In this document: positions 1-5,193 of the stretch, one piece after another | Layout: each line of letters starts with the position of its first letter | Position numbering within the stretch: the first letter of the stretch is position 1 | Assembly (NCBI GenBank): GCA_014379485.1 | Contig: JACMLS010001119.1 | Span: 1 to 5,193 of the forward strand | DNA from: Bacteroidia bacterium | GTDB taxonomy: Bacteria > Bacteroidota > Bacteroidia > B-17B0 > Aurantibacillaceae | Direction: 5' to 3' | DNA length: 5,193 nt | The notes under the pieces: generated by a model | What the model saw: the letters and a program-made list of their open reading frames with translations, nothing else | What the model was told of the DNA's origin: nothing | The model's database searches: none | Position numbers and translations under genes: made by a program

Positions 1-1
1 A

Positions 2-2092
2 GAAATTGAAAAACAAAAAGAAGAACTGCAGTTATCTAACCAAAACATTTCAGCGCTCAGTGAAATTGGCCAGAAAATAACTTCATCACTCAACCTTGAT
101 GCTGTGCTTGAGAAAGTGTACTCTTCTGTTAATGAAATGATGGATGGTTTTGGTTTTGGCATAGGAACCATTAATACCGAAAACGGAAACATAGAATACA
201 ATTTTTACATAGAAGACGGAAAAAGAATTGACCGGCTGATTATTGCCCGCAACAACCCCGGAAGTTTTTCTGTGTGGTGCGTAGATAATTTACAGGAAGT
301 TCACCTCAATGAATTTGAAGATTACTCCAAATACCTGAAAGAGGATGCGCTGTTATTCGGAACGCGTACAGAATCGCTTTGCATGATCCCACTCATTATA
401 GAAAAAAAATGCATCGGTGTAATACAGGTAAAAAGTCAGAAAAAAAACGCCTACTCACTTCAGCATATTGAAATGCTCCGCTCTATTGCTTCGTACACCG
501 CTATTGCGCTTGCAAATGCACAGGTGTTTAAAATAATTACTGAAGCAAAAGCAGAACTTGAAAAACTTTCTATTGTTGCCCAGAAAACTGACAACGGCGT
601 TATTATCTGCGACGCAAAAGGAAATCTTGAATGGGTAAACGAAGGTTTTTCGAGAATGACGGGGTTTACACTGAATGAGATTAAAGAAAAATTTGGTCAC
701 AACCTTAACGATATCAGTTTCAACTCAGAAATAAAAAAACTGCTGCGCGAATGTATGGAAACCAAGCACTCTGTTTTTTACGAAGAGCTGAACAAAACAA
801 AAGACGGAAGAGAAATCTGGGTACACACATCGCTTACACCCATTCTGGATGAAAACGGAGAACTGAAAAAATTAGTGGCTATTGATTCTGATATTTCTGA
901 AATGAAAAAAGCAGAATCTGCCTTAAAGAGAAGTGAAGAGCAATACCGCATTCTTTTTGACCGTAACGGAGATTTTATTTTTATTTACGATAAGGCCACT
1001 CATTTTATTCTGGATTGTAACCAGACTTTTATTGATGTGTACGGATACACGAAAGAAGAAATAAAAAAGATGACTCCTTTTGATCTTCACCCTATGGAAG
1101 AACAGAATTTTGTTGCCCTGAACATTGATGTGGAAAGTCCGGAGATTGCAAATTATTATACTCACATTACAAAAAACGGAAAACACCTGCAGGTAGAAGC
1201 GCGCTCGGTTGAAATTGAATTTAACAGCAGGCACGCCTGGTTGGTAATTGTACGCGATGTAACGGAAAGAAAAAAATCTGAAGAACAGATTCGCAGGCAG
1301 CACGACCTCATTGAAGCAAAGAACAAAGATATTACTGACAGTATTAATTATGCAAAAAGAATTCAGTCTGCAACGCTGGCTACTGATGCACAATTAAAAA
1401 ATTGTTTTAAAGATCACTTTGTTTTGTTCCGGCCGCGCGATATTGTAAGCGGAGATTTTTACTGGATGCACAAAGCAGACAACGGAAATGTTTTTTTGGC
1501 AACAGCAGATTGCACGGGCCACGGTGTGCCGGGCGCTATTATGAGCGTAATCGGCACTACAAAACTGGAAGAAATTGTTTCGCACAGAAATACAGAAAAC
1601 CCCGCAGAAGCATTAAATTTTTTACGAAAAGAAATTATTGAACTGCTGAATCCTGAAGGTGCGCTGGAAGAAACAGACGACGGGATTGATATGGTACTTT
1701 GCAATTTTATTTTAAACGGAAATGGGTATGCTAAAGTAGATTTTGCCTGCGCAAAAAACCCTTTGTGGCTTATCCGCGAAAATAAACTGATAGAATTTTT
1801 GCCCGATAAGTTTTGTGTTGGAATGGATCATGCGTCGCAGGAATCTTTTACCAGACAATCAATAGACCTGGTAAGCGGCGATGTAGTATATACTTTTAGT
1901 GATGGTTATGCCGATCAGCTCGGCGGGCCTAAAGGAAAAAAATTCAAGTCCAAAGTATTTCAGGAACTTTTATTAACCATCCACAAATTGCCAATGGAAG
2001 AGCAAAAAAATATTTTAGCTGAGAGCATGAGTGCCTGGCAGGGAGAGTATATGCAGACAGATGATATTTGTGTGATAGGAGTTTGCATTTGA
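2..2092 (+). CDS. GAF-PAS-PAS-SpoIIE/PP2C serine/threonine phosphatase, 5' end cut off by the window
   Basis: This is a sensory protein phosphatase, probably dephosphorylating a phosphoserine/threonine regulator such as a STAS-type anti-sigma antagonist (family knowledge; no such partner is visible here). The frame is open from base 2, giving 696 visible residues. Residues 1-20 are a charged coiled coil, and about 20-176 form a GAF domain ending in the classic 'IGVIQV...IALANAQ' segment. About 185-305 and 311-429 are two PAS/PAC domains ('DISEMKKAE' and 'VTERKKSEEQ' ends). A helical linker with DSINYAKRIQ (1337-1366) follows, then a PP2C domain to the C-terminus. Metal-site residues look intact: Asp485 in SGDFYW, Asp503 in DCTGHG, Asp634-Gly635 in FSDGYADQ, and Asp687-Asp688 near the end, so it is probably active. 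No membrane segment is visible, so this part is cytoplasmic. The true start and any N-terminal TPR, membrane or beta-propeller sensor lie upstream. A GTG at 104 lies inside the GAF domain and is not the start. Confidence 0.93.
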   Translation, partial: EIEKQKEELQLSNQNISALSEIGQKITSSLNLDAVLEKVYSSVNEMMDGFGFGIGTINTENGNIEYNFYIEDGKRIDRLIIARNNPGSFSVWCVDNLQEVHLNEFEDYSKYLKEDALLFGTRTESLCMIPLIIEKKCIGVIQVKSQKKNAYSLQHIEMLRSIASYTAIALANAQVFKIITEAKAELEKLSIVAQKTDNGVIICDAKGNLEWVNEGFSRMTGFTLNEIKEKFGHNLNDISFNSEIKKLLRECMETKHSVFYEELNKTKDGREIWVHTSLTPILDENGELKKLVAIDSDISEMKKAESALKRSEEQYRILFDRNGDFIFIYDKATHFILDCNQTFIDVYGYTKEEIKKMTPFDLHPMEEQNFVALNIDVESPEIANYYTHITKNGKHLQVEARSVEIEFNSRHAWLVIVRDVTERKKSEEQIRRQHDLIEAKNKDITDSINYAKRIQSATLATDAQLKNCFKDHFVLFRPRDIVSGDFYWMHKADNGNVFLATADCTGHGVPGAIMSVIGTTKLEEIVSHRNTENPAEALNFLRKEIIELLNPEGALEETDDGIDMVLCNFILNGNGYAKVDFACAKNPLWLIRENKLIEFLPDKFCVGMDHASQESFTRQSIDLVSGDVVYTFSDGYADQLGGPKGKKFKSKVFQELLLTIHKLPMEEQKNILAESMSAWQGEYMQTDDICVIGVCI

Positions 2093-2101
2093 TGATGATA
2101 A
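2090..2101 (+). other. Four consecutive in-frame stop codons ending the phosphatase gene
   Basis: The phosphatase frame ends TGA TGA TGA TAA (2090-2101) straight after the Ile codon at 2087-2089. Only the first stop is needed. The run could be a chance GAT-type trinucleotide repeat or could guard against readthrough of TGA. The sequence shows the repeat itself; any function is inference. Confidence 0.9.
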
Positions 2102-2139
2102 TTGACAAACAGACAACAAGGGTCTTAACAAGTGGTTGA
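2093..2139 (+). other. 47-base spacer between the phosphatase and the first TPR gene
   Basis: The spacer is AT-rich and has no hairpin long enough for a terminator. It contains TTGACA at 2102-2107, but no matching -10 box or Bacteroidota-type TAnnTTTG element at a workable distance. No strong Shine-Dalgarno site stands before the ATG at 2140; the nearest purine-rich piece is AAGTGG at about 2130-2135. An in-frame TGA at 2137-2139 touches the start codon and so fixes the furthest possible start of gene 2. The simplest reading is an intra-operon spacer. Confidence 0.6.
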
Positions 2140-3717
2140 ATGAAAGGAAATTCGAAAATATTTTTTTTCATTGCCGCAATTTTTTTTTCCTGTGTCTCTT
2201 TTGGCCAACAGGAAAAGATCGACTCACTTCAGGCTGTACTTAAGACCGCTGCGCAAGACACCGGAAGGGTAAATATCCTGAACCAGGTCTCCTCATATTT
2301 GCTTAGCTCAGGAAACTATGCGCAATGCAGGGTCTATGCGCACAAAGCGTATTTACTTGCAGATAAACTGAATTTCACTAAAGGAAAAGCCAATGCTTTG
2401 AACACGACAGGAATTGTAAACGAAATGGAAGGGAATTACGCCGAAGCAGAAAAAAACCACAAAGAAGCGCTTCTGCTCAGAAAAAAAAACACAGATTCAT
2501 CAGGTGTTGCAAAATCGCTTATAAACATTGGGCTCATTTATGAAAGACAAGGGCTTTATACCAGGGCTCTTTGTTACTACGATACAGCTATGAAAATTCG
2601 TGTAGCCATTCACGATCAAAACGGGGTGGGAGCAATTTATAATAACATTGGCGTTATCCTTTATAACCGTGGCAACTATTCTGCAGCTTTAGAAAATTAT
2701 TTCAAGACCCTTAAAATTTATGAGACAATAGGAAATGTAAAGGGGGTTGCGAGGATCTGCGGAAATATAGCTTTGGTTTATACATTTCAAAAAAACTATG
2801 AGAGCGCATTGCTTTACCAGGAGAAATCACTTAAAACAAGAAAAGAGATCGGCGATAAACCCGGAGAAGCGGTTTGTTACGTTACACTTGCTACTATACA
2901 CTATTACCTGAATAACTCTTCTGCTTCACTCGGTTTTTATTTAAAAGCTTTGAAAATGAATATAGAGATGGGCGATAAACGTGGCACAGCTGTTATTTAC
3001 GGGGGCATTGGCCTTGTTTATGAAAACATGAAAGATTATAAAAACGCTGTTAAAAATACTTTGCTGGCAAAAGAAATTCTTGTTGAAACAGGAGATATTG
3101 CCGGTGTGGCAAGTTATGATTGTACACTGGGAAACCTGAACACAAAAATGAAAAACTTAAAAGCAGCCAGAACCTCTTTTGCCAAAGCTCTTAAACTCTC
3201 AGCCGCCGGTGGATTCATGGAAGTGACCAAAGGGGTTTATTCCGGAATGTACCAGTTAGACAGCATTGAAAAAAACTATTCTTCAGCATACAAACATTAC
3301 AAGCTTTTTATATCCTACCGCGATAGCTTAATAAATGAAGAGTCAACAAAAAAAACAGTTCAAACTCAAATGCAATATGACTTTGACAAAAAATCTGCTA
3401 CCGATTCAATTAAAAACTCCGAATCAAAAAAGCTGGAAGAAATAAAACACGGGCAGGAAATATCAAAACAAAAAACTTTTACTTACGGAGGAATTGCCGG
3501 GTTTTTAATTATGATTGTTGTGGCCGGAATTTCTTTTATTGCATTCAGAAATAAAAAGAAAGCTAATTTTGAAATTCAGCGTCAGAAACATTTGGTGGAA
3601 GAGAAACAAAAAGAGATATTAGACAGTATTTATTACGCAAGAAGGATTCAGCGGGCATTGATTACCAATGAAAAATATATTTGGCGGGCATTAAATAAAC
3701 TCAACAAAAAAAATTAA
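2140..3717 (+). CDS. Periplasmic TPR sensor-like protein with one membrane helix and a SpoIIE-linker-like cytoplasmic tail (paralogue A)
   Basis: A 525-residue protein, complete, with no visible enzyme domain. Residues 1-22 form a signal peptide (Lys-rich start, Phe/Ile/Ala core, likely cut after SFG before QQ). Nine TPRs follow: the turn motif (GNY, GNY, GLY, GNY, KNY, NNS, KDY, KNL, KNY) recurs every 40 residues, at 58, 98, 138 and so on to 378. A charged juxtamembrane helix (about 392-446, with RDSLINEESTKK) leads to one membrane helix (about 448-469). The Lys/Arg-rich RNKKK after it puts the tail in the cytoplasm. The tail (470-525) is coiled coil with DSIYYARRIQ at 495-504, the motif that precedes the phosphatase domain in the upstream gene, but the protein stops 21 residues later. 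The start is fixed by an adjacent upstream stop and by the signal peptide. TPRs usually bind proteins or peptides; the ligand is unknown. Role as a sensor or adaptor is inference. Confidence 0.92.
   Translation: MKGNSKIFFFIAAIFFSCVSFGQQEKIDSLQAVLKTAAQDTGRVNILNQVSSYLLSSGNYAQCRVYAHKAYLLADKLNFTKGKANALNTTGIVNEMEGNYAEAEKNHKEALLLRKKNTDSSGVAKSLINIGLIYERQGLYTRALCYYDTAMKIRVAIHDQNGVGAIYNNIGVILYNRGNYSAALENYFKTLKIYETIGNVKGVARICGNIALVYTFQKNYESALLYQEKSLKTRKEIGDKPGEAVCYVTLATIHYYLNNSSASLGFYLKALKMNIEMGDKRGTAVIYGGIGLVYENMKDYKNAVKNTLLAKEILVETGDIAGVASYDCTLGNLNTKMKNLKAARTSFAKALKLSAAGGFMEVTKGVYSGMYQLDSIEKNYSSAYKHYKLFISYRDSLINEESTKKTVQTQMQYDFDKKSATDSIKNSESKKLEEIKHGQEISKQKTFTYGGIAGFLIMIVVAGISFIAFRNKKKANFEIQRQKHLVEEKQKEILDSIYYARRIQRALITNEKYIWRALNKLNKKN
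2263..3324 (+). repeat. Nine-unit TPR array with exact 120-base period (protein-level repeat)
   Basis: The encoded TPR units recur every 40 residues (120 bases) without a single insertion or deletion between turn motifs at residues 58 and 378. Forty rather than 34 residues fits the TPR_12-like class with longer helices. Most units have diverged in DNA, but a trace of unit duplication remains: GGCGATAAAC occurs at 2851-2860 and again at 2971-2980, exactly 120 bases apart, coding for the GDK part of EIGDKPG and EMGDKRG. Unit borders are approximate. Confidence 0.85.
3313..3681 (+). repeat. Copy 1 of the conserved juxtamembrane-membrane-tail module shared by the two TPR genes
   Basis: Residues 392-514 of the first TPR protein align without gaps to residues 354-476 of the second. 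By my hand count 105 of 123 residues match. The DNA is also close but carries many scattered silent changes, so the copies are not newly duplicated. The block covers the periplasmic stalk, membrane helix and DSIYYARRIQ tail. Partner copy: 4798-5166. Confidence 0.9.
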
Positions 3718-3738
3718 GGTGACGAAAGCAATTGTGAT
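3718..3738 (+). other. 21-base spacer between the tandem TPR paralogues
   Basis: Exactly seven codons separate the TAA of the first TPR gene from the ATG of the second, so the two genes share one reading frame. There is no room for a promoter or a terminator. An AAGGTG that resembles a Shine-Dalgarno site overlaps the stop codon (3716-3721), but it lies 17 bases before the ATG, too far for usual use. The arrangement points to co-transcription and possibly coupled translation. Confidence 0.75.
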
Positions 3739-5193
3739 ATGAGATTCAAAGGAAAACATTTTTTTACAGCAGGCCTGATTTTTCTTTTCGCCCTTTCTGT
3801 TTTATCCGCGCAAAATAAAAGGGCCGATTCTCTTCGTGATCTTCTTAAAACGCAACTGGCCGATAGCACACGCGTTTTCAGGCTCAACGACCTGAGTTTT
3901 GCCGAACTCCAGAACGGAAATTTTGATGCGGCCCTTACCGCTTCGTCAACGGCCCTTGATCTTGCGAAAAAAAACGGCTATAAAGGCGGTTGGTCCGCTG
4001 CATTGCTCAACACAGCCAATGTTTACATTTCAACCGGAAATTATCCGAAGGCGCTTGAATGCTATTTTGCTGCTGTGAAAATAAAAAAAGAGATAAACGA
4101 TCAGAAAGGAATTGCTGCGGCTTACGGAAATATTGGAAACGTTTTTTACCAACAAGGCAATTTTCCGCGCGCGCTTGAATATTTTCTGAAAGCCGCAAAG
4201 ATCCAGGAACAACATTCTTACACAAGGCAACTGGCCAATTCTTATTTAGGAATCGGAGCTATTTGTCATGGCCAGGCAAATTATAAAATGGCGCTTGACT
4301 ATTTTGAGAAATCTATGAAGATCAAAAAAAAGCTAAAAGATATTCCCGGGCAGGCGGCCTCTGCAACAGATATCGGGGGCGTTTATTTTGAACTGAACGA
4401 TTTTAGCAAAGCACGCCTGTATTACGAAGAGGCGCTGGCCATATCTGAACAAAATAATTATAAGGCAGGCATGGCAAACGCTTATGTAAATCTTGGAAGT
4501 GTTTACAACAGTGAAAAAGATTACGGAAAAGCGCTTGAGTTCTTTGAAAAAAGTAAAAGGCTTGACAAAGAAATGGGAAGCAGAAGAAATTACTGCGCCG
4601 CCCTCATAAATACAGGCATTGTCTATATTGCGCTCAAAGATTATTCAAGCGCAAAAAAATGCCTGCTTGAAGCATTGACCATTGCAAAGGAGATAAACGC
4701 CGTTGAACATATTCAGAATGCTAATAAGAAACTGAGTGAGGCACATGAAGGTCTCGCATCTTATAGGGAAGCGTTTACAGCCTATAAAAATTACATTGCC
4801 GCGCGTGACAGTTTAACGAATGAAGAGAATACAAAAAAACTTGTGCAATCGCAGATGCAATACGATTTTGAAAAACAATCAGCTGCTGACTCTATAAAAA
4901 ATACCGAATCAAAAAAACTGGAAGAAATAAAACACAGGCAGGAAATTTCACGACAAAAAACTTTTACTTATGGAGGCATCGCAGGTTTTTTAGTAATGAT
5001 TGTTGTTGCCGGAATTTCTTTTATGGCTTTCCGAAATAAGAAAAGGGCGAACATTGAAATTCAACGTCAAAAAAATATTGTTGAGGAAAAGCAAAAAGAG
5101 ATCTTAGATAGTATTTATTATGCCAGAAGAATTCAGCGGGCTTTGATTACGAATGAAAAGTATATAGAGAGAAAATTAAATTACCTGAAGAGA
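3739..5193 (+). CDS. Periplasmic TPR sensor-like protein with one membrane helix and a SpoIIE-linker-like tail (paralogue B), 3' end cut off by the window
   Basis: The frame is open from the ATG at 3739 to the last base, giving 485 residues and no stop yet. Residues 1-24 form a signal peptide (RFKGKH start, hydrophobic core, likely cut after VLSA before QN). Eight TPRs follow with turn motifs at residues 60, 100, 140, 180, 220, 260, 300 and 340, again an exact 40-residue period and one unit fewer than the upstream paralogue. A charged stalk (RDSLTNEENTKK) leads to a membrane helix at about 410-431, then Arg/Lys-rich RNKKR, marking the tail as cytoplasmic. DSIYYARRIQ lies at 457-466. By comparison with the upstream gene it should end within a few codons of the window edge, but a phosphatase or other output domain beyond 5193 cannot be excluded. 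No upstream in-frame start exists after the neighbour's TAA. Function as a membrane sensor or adaptor is inferred; the ligand is unknown. Confidence 0.9.
   Translation, partial: MRFKGKHFFTAGLIFLFALSVLSAQNKRADSLRDLLKTQLADSTRVFRLNDLSFAELQNGNFDAALTASSTALDLAKKNGYKGGWSAALLNTANVYISTGNYPKALECYFAAVKIKKEINDQKGIAAAYGNIGNVFYQQGNFPRALEYFLKAAKIQEQHSYTRQLANSYLGIGAICHGQANYKMALDYFEKSMKIKKKLKDIPGQAASATDIGGVYFELNDFSKARLYYEEALAISEQNNYKAGMANAYVNLGSVYNSEKDYGKALEFFEKSKRLDKEMGSRRNYCAALINTGIVYIALKDYSSAKKCLLEALTIAKEINAVEHIQNANKKLSEAHEGLASYREAFTAYKNYIAARDSLTNEENTKKLVQSQMQYDFEKQSAADSIKNTESKKLEEIKHRQEISRQKTFTYGGIAGFLVMIVVAGISFMAFRNKKRANIEIQRQKNIVEEKQKEILDSIYYARRIQRALITNEKYIERKLNYLKR
3865..4809 (+). repeat. Eight-unit TPR array with exact 120-base period (protein-level repeat)
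   Basis: Units are marked by turn motifs GNF, GNY, GNF, ANY, NDF, KDY, KDY and ASY, each 40 residues after the last. Most carry the usual TPR hydrophobic and small residues (for example NIGNVFYQQGNFPRALEYF and NLGSVYNSEKDYGKALEFF). The last unit is the least regular. Unit borders are approximate. Confidence 0.85.
4798..5166 (+). repeat. Copy 2 of the conserved juxtamembrane-membrane-tail module
   Basis: Direct-orientation partner of 3313-3681: a gap-free protein alignment of 123 residues with 18 differences, most of them conservative (K/R, I/V, D/E, S/T). Shared DNA words include an 18-base stretch coding for LEEIKH. The similarity weakens right after EKYI, where the first paralogue continues WRALNK and this one ERKLNY. 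Confidence 0.9.

Noticed and set aside
104..106. GTG as a possible start of the phosphatase
   Set aside because: The same frame is open to base 2 and codes for the first helix of the GAF domain before this codon; a start here would remove it. There is no ribosome binding site in front.
2102..2107. TTGACA resembling a -35 box before the first TPR gene
   Set aside because: No -10 box or Bacteroidota TAnnTTTG element is placed at the right distance, and sigma-70 enteric consensus is a poor guide in this phylum.
455..2171. Several open frames on the - strand opposite the phosphatase
   Set aside because: They overlap a gene with intact domains and motifs, show low-complexity Phe/Ser/Asn-rich translations and no recognisable domain; they are antisense shadows.
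2185..2193. Lipoprotein signal in the first TPR gene (FSC at residues 16-18)
   Set aside because: The residues before Cys18 (Phe-Phe-Ser) do not fit a lipobox well, while SFG before QQ is a typical signal peptidase I site in Bacteroidota. A membrane anchor is present anyway.
3706..3713. Programmed frameshift at the A8 run
   Set aside because: Only a few residues would be added, no stimulatory structure is visible, and A runs of this size occur elsewhere in the window (for example 402-409).
3716..3721. AAGGTG as ribosome binding site of the third gene
   Set aside because: It ends 17 bases before the ATG, well beyond normal spacing, and Bacteroidota seldom depend on such sites.
3652..3738. 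First TPR gene as a frameshifted receptor phosphatase pseudogene
   Set aside because: No phosphatase motif appears in any frame between the RIQ helix and the next gene, there is no room for it, and the paralogue keeps the same tail as far as EKYI.
4007..4230. Two short - strand frames
   Set aside because: They lie opposite the TPR repeats of the third gene, overlap each other and have no domain or start signal.

Overview
The window holds three co-directional protein genes on the + strand and almost no spacer DNA. All three look like Bacteroidota signalling proteins. The organism call (a free-living member of Bacteroidota, lineage not resolvable from this window) rests on several signs. The exports end their signal peptides in the '...FGQ' / '...SAQ' style. 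Shine-Dalgarno sites are weak or absent. The coding strand is A-rich and the DNA AT-rich. The PP2C/SpoIIE phosphatase carries the 'SGDFYW' and 'DCTGHGVPGA' motifs typical of that phylum. The TPR-transmembrane proteins carry the 'RDSL.NEE.TKK' juxtamembrane motif and the 'DSI.YA.RIQ' helix common there.

Layout: (1) 2-2092 is the 3' part of a GAF-PAS-PAS-SpoIIE phosphatase gene whose 5' end lies before the window. It ends in four in-frame stop codons in a row. (2) 2140-3717 is a complete gene for a secreted-N-terminus TPR protein: signal peptide, nine TPRs at an exact 40-residue period, one membrane helix and a short cytoplasmic coiled coil. (3) 3739-5193 is a tandem paralogue of gene 2 with eight TPRs, in the same reading frame only 21 bases downstream. 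It runs off the window's right edge without a stop. The spacers are 47 and 21 bases, with no convincing promoter or terminator, so the three genes probably form part of one operon.

Working model (inference): genes 2 and 3 place a TPR solenoid in the periplasm and pass a signal through one membrane helix to a cytoplasmic helix. That helix closely resembles the linker joining the sensor domains of gene 1 to its phosphatase domain. Gene 2 has no catalytic domain after this helix, and gene 3 shows none up to the window edge. They may therefore act in trans, for example by coiled-coil pairing with the phosphatase or a similar enzyme elsewhere. The two paralogues are about 85% identical over the juxtamembrane, membrane and cytoplasmic part but far more diverged over the TPRs. 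This suggests a common output and different inputs. No RNA genes, CRISPR arrays, mobile elements or origins were seen.
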